Shown piece by piece: positions 1-5,910 of a stretch of DNA of 9,374 nt. A model generated the notes under the pieces. The model saw nothing but the letters and a program-made list of their open reading frames with translations. It had not been told where the DNA came from and made no database searches. This stretch comes from an uncultured Flammeovirgaceae bacterium. Lineage in GTDB: Bacteria > Bacteroidota > Bacteroidia > Cytophagales > Cyclobacteriaceae. The stretch lies in assembly GCA_946480685.1 (NCBI GenBank), contig CAMLLI010000101.1:1-9374 (forward strand), in the 5' to 3' direction. Position numbers and translations under genes: made by a program. Numbering within the stretch: the stretch's first letter is position 1; every line of letters begins with the position of its first letter.

Positions 1-469
1 AGGCTTGTCCGTTGTCGTCTAGGAGTACCGTTGGATCGAAATTATCCGTGCCGGGAAGTATACCAGTCTTGGTAGTGATCAGTGCCGCACCAATCGCATC
101 GCGAAACGGTCCGGTTGGTGAATCGGCAACCGCTACACCAATTGCTTTACCCTCGATGGATGCATGTGTAACGGTTACATACCAATAGAACTTATCACCA
201 CGCTGAATTACCTTCGAAGCATACGCATCACCCTTGGCCCATTTAAAATCAGTTGCCTTCAGGTTTACCGGGTGTTCACTCCAGTCGCGAAGATTTTGTG
301 AAGAGAAACACAACCACTTGTTCATCGTATATTGATACGTGCCCGGAGGTGCCTCATCATGGCCGGTATATAAATATACTTTGTCGTTATGCACAAGTAC
401 GGTTGGATCTGCCGTGAACGTATTCCGGATGATCGGGTTGCCGGTAAATGGAGCGTCTGTCGTTGGCAT
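1..469 (-). CDS. GH43 family glycoside hydrolase, N-terminal part (runs off left edge)
   Basis: The first 156 codons of a five-bladed beta-propeller glycosidase of the GH43 type (arabinofuranosidase/xylosidase group), which cleaves side chains or backbone units of plant hemicelluloses. Visible motifs are NPIIRNTFTADPTVLV near the start, where D21 fits the catalytic base; KWAKGDAYASKVI near residue 80; FYWYVTVTH (94-102); GVAVADSPTGPF (111-122); and NFDPTVL, where D145 fits the pKa-tuning Asp. The catalytic acid Glu would lie beyond the edge. The ATG at 467-469 is the only Met between an in-frame TGA at 545-547 and the first motif, so the start is fairly firm. No signal peptide follows it, so the enzyme as read is cytoplasmic. 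No ribosome-binding site or TAnnTTTG promoter is obvious upstream. It lies codirectionally downstream of the AraC gene and the regulator remnant. Exact substrate cannot be told from this part. Confidence 0.88.
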   Translation of the reverse strand, partial: MPTTDAPFTGNPIIRNTFTADPTVLVHNDKVYLYTGHDEAPPGTYQYTMNKWLCFSSQNLRDWSEHPVNLKATDFKWAKGDAYASKVIQRGDKFYWYVTVTHASIEGKAIGVAVADSPTGPFRDAIGAALITTKTGILPGTDNFDPTVLLDDNGQA

Positions 470-539
470 AAATAATTGTTTTACTATGGGATTGAAGATG
501 GTAAACTCCCAAAAAACAATGCCAGCAACTTTATTGGTG

Positions 540-884
540 TCAGTTCAGCGAAGGATGAACAGCAGGAAAAATCTTCAGGTGAATTTTTGTAATGAAATGA
601 ATGAGTTCCAGCAAATAAGTTTTTTGCAGATCCTTGGAAAACCGATAGCCGGAATTTTTTTCACCATTCAGTTTTTGCAGGATGCTGGCTACTTCTATGT
701 CCTGTACATCATTCAGTGCATAAAGCGTATTGCTCATGGTATTGAACAGACGGTTACAGCGGATGTGCCGTAGCGTGTTTTCGGGAAGTAAATGTTTGTC
801 GAACATATATACCGATCCACCCGACACCTGTCTGGATATATGTACTATACAATACAAATCCCTTATCGTACTCAGCATGATCAT
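540..884 (-). pseudogene. Remnant of an AraC-type regulator (middle part only)
   Basis: A 114-codon open stretch whose residues 21 to about 101 align by eye without a gap to residues 96 to 176 of the complete AraC regulator next door. My hand count gives about 23 identities, including shared QD, EK, DL, Y..E.IH and F/IR positions. The piece corresponds to the end of the cupin-like sensor domain and the linker helices. The N-terminal half of the sensor domain and the whole C-terminal DNA-binding domain are missing: a stop at 540-542 follows HPSLN, and residues 1-20 do not align. Low identity argues against a recent tandem duplication and suggests an old, separate regulator gene truncated at both ends. 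A real short protein cannot be excluded, since the 80-residue core has no internal stop. The ATG at 882-884 is only the first Met of the frame. Confidence 0.6.
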
Positions 885-935
885 TGTGCCTGCTCTTCAA
901 CGTGCATAACCTGTTCCATAGCTTCACAGGTAAAT

Positions 936-1835
936 TTAATTTCTGAAAGCGGAAGGTGTAACGGTGGTTTGCTTCTTGAAGAAGTGATTGAAGTGTGCAG
1001 GTTCTTCAAATCCGAGGCAATAACTGATCTCTGATATATTCCAGTCCGTATGTTTTAGTAAAGCTTTTGCTTCGCTCGTTAAGCGTTCAGCAATATGATC
1101 GGTAGTAGTCTTCCCCGTGGTGAGGCGTATGGCACGATTCAAATGATTAACGTGTACCGCTAACTTCTCTGCAAAATCGCTGGCCGATCGTAATGTAAAT
1201 CGCTGCGAAGGAGAATCGATCGGAAACTGGCGCTCCAGCAATTCCGTAAACACAGCCGTGATGCGTGCGTTTGCATCGGTATGTTGATAAAGTGTTTCCG
1301 TAGGCTGCACCTTCAACGCATAATGGATCATCTCCATAATATAGTTCGTAATGAGATCGTACTTGTATATATAGTCTGATCCAATCTCATTCAGCATTTT
1401 TTCGAAGACACTGCTTATATATTTATCCTGCGATTTATTCAGTGAGTAACTCGGTTTATTACCCGGCACAAACATGGGCAGATCACGTATACTTCCGCGC
1501 AGTCGCTCGGTAAAGAACGATTCCTTGAAGATGCAGAAATACCCTGTAGAATCATCCGACCGTTGTTCAAATGTATAGGGAACATTACTGCTAAAAAACA
1601 TCAGCGTAGTACCCGATACCTCAACACTCTTATCAGCATAGTGGTATAAATGATTACCTCGCATCAATGTAATCTTGTAAAATTCCCTTCGACTGTATGG
1701 AGCGGGTGTCTTGCCTGGTCCCATACAATCTTCCAGTCTGAATACATTAAAGTGTCCTATATCTTTTTTAAGATTCTCCGGAAGCCAGTTAAATTTCTGT
1801 CTGTAGAAATCTTCAAGTGTCTCAATCTTTGGCAT
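936..1835 (-). CDS. AraC family transcriptional regulator
   Basis: A complete 299-residue one-component regulator. The N-terminal region (about 40-130, with ITLMRGNHLYHYADKS and SGTTLMFFSSNVPYTFE) reads as a cupin-type ligand-binding domain. Helical linker segments follow, for example around YIMEMIHYALKV (165-176). The C-terminal part is the double helix-turn-helix DNA-binding domain: first helix-turn-helix about 217-240 (SASDFAEKLAVHVNHLNRAI), second about 266-298, with NISEISYCLGFEEPAHFNHF and the family ending FFKKQTTVTPSAFR. The ligand and targets are unknown. The ATG at 1833-1835 is preceded by a leader of about 75 nt and a TTTG-17-TAnnTTTG promoter, with operator-like direct repeats that suggest autoregulation. 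It is codirectional with the regulator remnant and the GH43 gene downstream, and divergent from the metal-efflux operon, so either could be a target. Length is normal for the family. Confidence 0.93.
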   Translation of the reverse strand: MPKIETLEDFYRQKFNWLPENLKKDIGHFNVFRLEDCMGPGKTPAPYSRREFYKITLMRGNHLYHYADKSVEVSGTTLMFFSSNVPYTFEQRSDDSTGYFCIFKESFFTERLRGSIRDLPMFVPGNKPSYSLNKSQDKYISSVFEKMLNEIGSDYIYKYDLITNYIMEMIHYALKVQPTETLYQHTDANARITAVFTELLERQFPIDSPSQRFTLRSASDFAEKLAVHVNHLNRAIRLTTGKTTTDHIAERLTSEAKALLKHTDWNISEISYCLGFEEPAHFNHFFKKQTTVTPSAFRN

Positions 1836-1863
1836 AATGTTTCGTTTTGGAATTCCTTTAATT

Positions 1864-1900
1864 TTCCAATTTTCTAATCTTCCAATTTTTCAATTGAAAA
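1864..1900. repeat. AT-rich 16-bp-period repeat and 14-bp palindrome in the araC leader
   Basis: TTCCAATTTT occurs exactly at 1864-1873 and again at 1880-1889, a 16-bp period. The second copy runs into the perfect palindrome TTTTCAATTGAAAA at 1887-1900. If the araC promoter call is right, all this lies in the transcribed 5' leader, with the palindrome within about 10-25 nt of the transcription start. It could be an operator or a weak RNA structure. Low-complexity AT sequence is an equally simple explanation. Confidence 0.5.
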
Positions 1901-1916
1901 TAGATTTACTGTCAGT

Positions 1917-1945
1917 CAAAGGTACTATTGAAGCCAACAGACAAA
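1917..1945 (-). promoter_or_regulatory. Bacteroidota-type promoter of araC
   Basis: On the minus strand TTTG (1945-1942) is followed after 17 nt by TACCTTTG (1924-1917), matching the Bacteroidota primary sigma factor pattern TTTG / TAnnTTTG. Transcription would begin near 1910-1913, giving a leader of about 75 nt before the ATG at 1835. The -33 box overlaps the promoter-proximal unit of the direct repeat at 1943-1982. Confidence 0.6.
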
Positions 1946-1982
1946 CTTACAACCTTCAAACGAAAACTTGCAAAATTCAAAC
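1943..1982 (-). promoter_or_regulatory. Tandem direct repeat, likely AraC-family operator
   Basis: Two 19-bp units, 1943-1961 and 1964-1982, match at 16 of 19 positions with a start-to-start distance of 21 bp. Read on the minus strand the consensus is GTTTGAANNTTGNAAGTTT. AraC-family dimers typically bind direct half-sites spaced by two helical turns (21 bp for araI1/araI2), with the proximal site touching the -35 box. Here the proximal unit overlaps the predicted -33 TTTG by 3 bp, an activator-type layout. Autoregulation by the adjacent AraC protein is the simplest reading, but it is inferred from architecture only. Confidence 0.55.
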
Positions 1983-2003
1983 AATTGAGAACGTTGCTAT
2001 GCT

Positions 2004-2022
2004 GTTTGCTTTTCGCAGGTTG
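2004..2022 (+). promoter_or_regulatory. Candidate third operator copy, inverted orientation
   Basis: On the plus strand this 19-mer (GTTTGCTTTTCGCAGGTTG) matches the distal unit of the araC-side repeat, read on its minus strand, at 14 of 19 positions. It starts 22 bp beyond that repeat and points toward the efflux operon. It lies over 200 bp upstream of the operon's first codon, so if real it would be a distal site, for example for looping. A chance match in AT-rich DNA is quite possible. Confidence 0.25.
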
Positions 2023-2226
2023 AACACGGTTTGCATAGTGAAATGCAGGGATTCCGCCTTAAGAATGCATGATTCCGGGGATTGAACCATTCTATTCGCG
2101 AAACAATGATTGCCGTGTTGGTAATTCGCAAGTGAGCGATCGCTACGGCATTGGACAGACTGCTGAAATCGGTCGTATCAGGTAAATTTTAATCCAGTTG
2201 CAATCCTATTGCACGTATTCATGCGT

Positions 2227-2234
2227 TATCTTTG
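2227..2234 (+). promoter_or_regulatory. TATCTTTG -7 element directly before the efflux operon
   Basis: TATCTTTG is a perfect match to the Bacteroidota -7 element TAnnTTTG. It ends 4 nt before the GTG start of the next gene, so transcription would begin at or next to the start codon. No TTTG stands at the usual 17-23 nt upstream: ATTG at 2208-2211 is 15 nt away and GTTG at 2197-2200 is 26 nt away. The call therefore rests on one box only. Confidence 0.4.
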
Positions 2235-2238
2235 AGGC

Positions 2239-2565
2239 GTGAGGTTCACTGCGATCATATTGGCTATATATACGCTGGTGCTGGCATGTTACCCGTGCAT
2301 GGATCGCGGGGCATGTGTCGATGAACCTGTTTCTGTTGCTGCGCAGACTTTGCTTACCGAGCATCATACGCCAGACAGCGATGAACAGGATCATTGCTCT
2401 CCGCTTTGCATTTGTTCGTGTTGTGCTGCTTCTGTCCAACTTGCTACTTCTGTTATTGTTATACCGGTGCTCGTATCGCACCACACTGAATTTATAGTTC
2501 CGTATCAGCAACGCGCTTTGTTGAACGGTATACACACGATCTGGCAGCCTCCCAGGTTAGCCTGA
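2239..2565 (+). CDS. Small Cys-rich exported protein, DUF6660-like
   Basis: A 108-residue protein of the kind often found in front of CzcA/CusA efflux genes in Bacteroidota; its biochemical role is not established. Residues 1-16 are a hydrophobic signal sequence (MRFTAIILAIYTLVLA) followed by C17, so it may be a lipoprotein (weak lipobox VLAC) or a secreted protein with CYPC at 17-20. C26 follows, then an acidic and His-containing stretch. A dense cluster follows at H52 to C62: HC, then C57, C59, C61 and C62. The C-terminus ends in the family-like IWQPPRLA. The Cys/His pattern suggests binding of soft or transition metals in the periplasm, as chaperone, sensor or buffer; this is inference. 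The GTG start is chosen because the signal peptide begins there; an upstream ATG at 2221 meets a stop after four codons. It precedes the pump gene by 146 nt. Confidence 0.72.
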   Translation: MRFTAIILAIYTLVLACYPCMDRGACVDEPVSVAAQTLLTEHHTPDSDEQDHCSPLCICSCCAASVQLATSVIVIPVLVSHHTEFIVPYQQRALLNGIHTIWQPPRLA

Positions 2566-2577
2566 TTCTCTTTCACG

Positions 2578-2601
2578 GATGACGTTCAGTCATTCGTCAT
2601 C
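2578..2601 (+). other. Hairpin after the DUF6660-like gene
   Basis: GATGACG (2578-2584) and CGTCATC (2595-2601) form a perfect 7-bp stem with a 10-nt loop, extendable by one G-T pair, 12 nt after the stop codon at 2563-2565. An AT-rich but not poly-T stretch follows (TATACTTCTATTATT). It could be a leaky terminator or attenuator that sets the ratio between the small protein and the pump, or a protein-binding inverted repeat. Confidence 0.4.
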
Positions 2602-2640
2602 TATACTTCTATTATTAATTTCTGACAACGCATGGCGATG

Positions 2641-2678
2641 TGCGGATGTATAGTGTTCATCGCTATACCTGCATCGCA
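2641..2678 (+). other. Bulged hairpin in the czcA leader
   Basis: GTATAG (2648-2653) pairs with CTATAC (2663-2668) around a 9-nt loop. After a 4-nt bulge on the 3' side and a 1-nt bulge on the 5' side, TGCG-AT (2641-2647) pairs with ATCGCA (2673-2678), giving 12 base pairs in all. It lies 33 nt before the pump ATG and could act in translation control or mRNA stability. No riboswitch family is recognised. Confidence 0.35.
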
Positions 2679-2711
2679 GAGCGTCTGTCCAATACCTATC
2701 ATATTTAATTT

Positions 2712-5700
2712 ATGCTAGACAGGATCATTCATTATTCCATCCACAATAAACTCGTTGTTGGTTTGTTCGTCATCGGGTTGATCGTGTGGGGTGGATATTC
2801 ACTCATGAAGTTACCCATCGATGCTGTGCCGGATATTACCAATAACCAGGTGCAGATCATTACAACCGCTCCATCGCAATCAGCATTGGACATTGAGCGA
2901 TTGATTACATTTCCGGTGGAGCAGACCATGGCTACTATACCGGGTATACATGAGATACGCAGCTTCTCACGTTTTGGCCTTTCGGTAGTGACCATCGTGT
3001 TTCAGGACAATATCGATATATACTGGGCACGGCAGCAGGTAAATGAACGAATGGTGTCTGCCACCCGCCAGATACCAGCGGGTATAGGACAACCCGAACT
3101 CGCGCCTGTAACAACAGGCCTGGGCGAAATATACCAGTATATCGTTCGTCCGAAAGAAGGATACGAATCGAAATATACTCCGATGGAACTGCGCAATGTG
3201 CAGGACTGGATCGTGCGCAGACAACTGCTCGGTACTGCAGGTGTTGCCGATGTGGCGAGCTTTGGCGGCTACCTGAAACAATATGAGATCGCCATCGATC
3301 CCGATAAACTTCGCAGCTATAACCTCAGCATCCAGGATATATTTACCGCACTCGAACAGAACAACGGCAATACCGGTGGTGCCTATATCGACAAGAAACC
3401 CAACGCCTATTTTATTCGCAGTGAAGGTCTCATCAGTTCGGAAGAAGATATAGGGAAGATCGTTATAAAAAATACCAGCAGTGGCATGCCGGTACTCGTT
3501 CGTGATGTAGCCGTGGTGCAGTTTGGACACGCGAATCGTTTTGGTGCCATGACCTATAACCACGAAGGTGAAGTTGTAGGCGCTATTGTATTGATGTTGA
3601 AAGGCGAAAATTCAAATGCTGTTGTAAACCGTGTAAAAGCCCGCATACAACAAATTGAAAAGACGTTACCGGAAGGACTTGAGATCGATGCCTTTCTCGA
3701 CCGCAGTGAACTGGTAGGACGAACCATCGGAACGGTAGAAAAGAATCTTATTGAGGGAGCATTGATCGTTATTGTAGTACTTGTGCTTTTCCTCGGTAAT
3801 CTGCGTGCCGGACTCATCGTTGCTTCGGTTATTCCACTCGCCATGCTCTTTGCTGTTGCACTCATGTATACATTTGAAGTCTCTGGAAATCTGATGAGTC
3901 TGGGTGCTATTGATTTCGGGTTGATCGTAGACGGTGCGGTTATTATCGTGGAAGCAACGATGCACCACCTGGGACTTCGCTCCATCACCCGCACACTGAC
4001 GCAATCTGAAATGGACGAGGAAGTATATACTTCGGCTTCGAAAATCAGGACCTCGGCTGCTTTTGGAGAGATCATCATTCTGATAGTATATCTGCCGATC
4101 CTTGCACTTGTAGGTGTTGAAGGTAAAATGTTTAAGCCGATGGCACAGACGGTTGGTTTTGCTATACTCGGTGCGTTTATACTTTCCGTTACCTATATCC
4201 CGATGATGTCTGCACTCTTCCTGAGTAAACGTCCCCGGCACGAACGAAATTTATCAGATCGTATGATGGACTTCTTTCATCGCATCTATACTCCTGCACT
4301 TCGTCAGTCATTACGCTATAAAGCGTGGGTTGTCATCGCTTCGGTGCTGATTTTCATAGCAAGTCTCATCATGTTTTTAAATATGGGCGGAGAGTTTTTG
4401 CCAACATTGGAAGAAGGAGATTTTGCCGTTGAGACACGTGTACTTACCGGCAGCAGCTTGTCCTATACCATAGAAGCATCGCAGAAAGCATCGGAAGTTT
4501 TACTGCGTGAGTTTCCGGATGAAGTGGAAGAGGTAGTTGCCAAGATCGGTTCTTCCGAGATACCAACGGATCCGATGCCAATTGAAGCGTGCGACTTAAT
4601 GGTTATTCTGAAACCAAAAGATAACTGGAAAAAAGCGCGCAACCGTGAAGACCTCGCAGAGAAAATGGGAGAAGCCTTGGAAGTTGTACCCGGAGTAACA
4701 TTCGGATTTCAACAACCTATACAAATGCGTTTTAACGAATTGATGTCGGGCGTGCGCCAGGATGTAGCAGTAAAGATCTTCGGAGAAGATCTTGAGACAC
4801 TTACAGATTTGTCGCAACAGGTTGCCCGGGTAGTTCGTACGGTAGAAGGCGCACGCGACCTATATGTAGAGGAAGTAACGGGACTTCCGCAGATCGTAGT
4901 GAAGATTAACCGCGATGAAATTGCCAAGTATGGTATATCTATAGCAGCGGTTAATCAGGCAATCAATACCGCTTTTGCGGGGCAGTCTGCCGGACTGGTA
5001 TATGAAGGTGAAAAACGTTTTGATCTTGTGGTGCGATTGAATACAGAGCATCGTCAGCAAATCGAAGATGTTCGCAACCTGTTTATCACAACACCAGCCG
5101 GCAACCAGCTACAACTTAGCCAACTGGCCGATGTAGCGTTCAAGATTGGTCCGAACCAGATACAACGTGAGGATGCCAAGCGCAGAATTATCGTAGGCTT
5201 TAATGTACGCGGTCGCGATGTAGCCGGAGTTGTGCAGGAGATTCAACAGAAGATAGCGCAGGATGTAAATTTACCACCGGGTTATTATACTACGTATGGT
5301 GGCCAGTTTGAAAACCTGCAACAGGCACAGGCGCGTTTATCCGTTGCTGTACCGGCTGCGTTGATGCTGATCTTTATATTGTTGTTCCTGACGTTCAATT
5401 CTGTAAAACAATCATTGCTCATTTTTACAGCTATACCCATGGCAGCCATTGGCGGTGTATTCGCTTTGCTGTTGCGCTCCATGCCGTTTAGTATATCTGC
5501 AGGTGTCGGTTTCATTGCATTGTTTGGTGTGGCTGTGCTTAACGGTATTGTATTGCTGGCTGAGTTTAACCGACTGCGGAAGGAAGGCTATACCGATCTG
5601 TATGACGTGGTGATGAAAGGAACAGCCGTACGCTTACGGCCCGTGCTCATGACAGCCGCGGTGGCTTCACTCGGTTTTTTGCCGATGGCGTTAACAACAA

Positions 5701-5852
5701 GTGCCGGAGCTGAAGTACAAAAGCCACTGGCTACAGTTGTGATCGGCGGACTGATTACATCCACATTGCTTACGCTGATTGTATTACCCTGCCTGTATAT
5801 ATACTTCGAAAATATATACTGGCGCAAACCCAATGCAAATGAGACAGTATAA
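2712..5852 (+). CDS. czcA: CzcA/CusA-type heavy-metal efflux RND transporter
   Basis: Inner-membrane proton/cation antiporter of the HME-RND family that moves metal ions from periplasm or cytoplasm into the tripartite export channel. Length (1046 aa) is full for the family. TM1 is about 15-33, with the family start LPIDAVPDITNNQVQI just after. TM2 to TM6 begin near 346, the second transmembrane block near residue 880. The TM4 proton-relay motif DFGLIVDGAVIIVEA carries D401, D407 and E414, equivalent to the essential D402, D408 and E415 of CzcA. The porter region has EIPTDPMPIEACD (616-628) and FNELMSGVRQDVAVKIFG from 674. This resembles CzcA-like divalent-cation pumps (Zn, Co, Cd) more than Cu/Ag CusA, but exact specificity is inferred. 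The frame is intact. It is followed in the same operon by its outer-membrane and adaptor partners. The ATG at 2712 gives the canonical N-terminus MLDRIIHYSIHNK. Confidence 0.96.
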   Translation: MLDRIIHYSIHNKLVVGLFVIGLIVWGGYSLMKLPIDAVPDITNNQVQIITTAPSQSALDIERLITFPVEQTMATIPGIHEIRSFSRFGLSVVTIVFQDNIDIYWARQQVNERMVSATRQIPAGIGQPELAPVTTGLGEIYQYIVRPKEGYESKYTPMELRNVQDWIVRRQLLGTAGVADVASFGGYLKQYEIAIDPDKLRSYNLSIQDIFTALEQNNGNTGGAYIDKKPNAYFIRSEGLISSEEDIGKIVIKNTSSGMPVLVRDVAVVQFGHANRFGAMTYNHEGEVVGAIVLMLKGENSNAVVNRVKARIQQIEKTLPEGLEIDAFLDRSELVGRTIGTVEKNLIEGALIVIVVLVLFLGNLRAGLIVASVIPLAMLFAVALMYTFEVSGNLMSLGAIDFGLIVDGAVIIVEATMHHLGLRSITRTLTQSEMDEEVYTSASKIRTSAAFGEIIILIVYLPILALVGVEGKMFKPMAQTVGFAILGAFILSVTYIPMMSALFLSKRPRHERNLSDRMMDFFHRIYTPALRQSLRYKAWVVIASVLIFIASLIMFLNMGGEFLPTLEEGDFAVETRVLTGSSLSYTIEASQKASEVLLREFPDEVEEVVAKIGSSEIPTDPMPIEACDLMVILKPKDNWKKARNREDLAEKMGEALEVVPGVTFGFQQPIQMRFNELMSGVRQDVAVKIFGEDLETLTDLSQQVARVVRTVEGARDLYVEEVTGLPQIVVKINRDEIAKYGISIAAVNQAINTAFAGQSAGLVYEGEKRFDLVVRLNTEHRQQIEDVRNLFITTPAGNQLQLSQLADVAFKIGPNQIQREDAKRRIIVGFNVRGRDVAGVVQEIQQKIAQDVNLPPGYYTTYGGQFENLQQAQARLSVAVPAALMLIFILLFLTFNSVKQSLLIFTAIPMAAIGGVFALLLRSMPFSISAGVGFIALFGVAVLNGIVLLAEFNRLRKEGYTDLYDVVMKGTAVRLRPVLMTAAVASLGFLPMALTTSAGAEVQKPLATVVIGGLITSTLLTLIVLPCLYIYFENIYWRKPNANETV

Positions 5853-5910
5853 AACATATACGTGCTGCATGAATAAACCCTGTCAGCAGCAGAAATTAAC
5901 CCTATATCGG

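Larger units (their letters stand above)
1836..2238. other. Divergent intergenic region between araC and the efflux operon
   Basis: About 400 bp without a convincing gene. From left to right it holds the araC leader with two TTCCAATTTT copies (1864-1873, 1880-1889) and a perfect 14-bp palindrome (1887-1900), the araC promoter (1917-1945, minus), a 21-bp-period direct repeat (1943-1982), and a candidate inverted third copy (2004-2022). An 8-bp GCGATCGC palindrome lies near 2133-2140, and a TATCTTTG element abuts the GTG of the next gene. Short open frames here have no recognisable protein features. The remaining stretch, about 2050-2200, shows nothing I can assign. Confidence 0.7.

Noticed and set aside
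881..919. A 12-codon minus-strand ORF (MEQVMHVEEQAQ) whose TGA overlaps the ATG of the regulator remnant as ATGA
   Set aside because: Too short to judge; the frame is open upstream into the end of araC without a Met, and no homology is recognisable. Treated as chance.
2071..2093. tRNA T-loop-like sequence on the minus strand (GGTTCAATCCCCGG)
   Set aside because: The bases before the loop (AATGG) cannot pair with the CCCGG after it, and no acceptor, D or anticodon arm fits.
2133..2140. GCGATCGC palindrome
   Set aside because: A single 8-bp palindrome with no partner copies in the window; no support for a functional site.
2010..2200. Open minus-strand frame of about 60 codons in the divergent intergenic region
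   Set aside because: It has no early start codon, reads as unordered protein and lies across probable regulatory DNA.
2732..5060. Long antisense open frames within the pump gene
   Set aside because: They are mirror frames of a clearly coding, full-length RND gene and have no family features.
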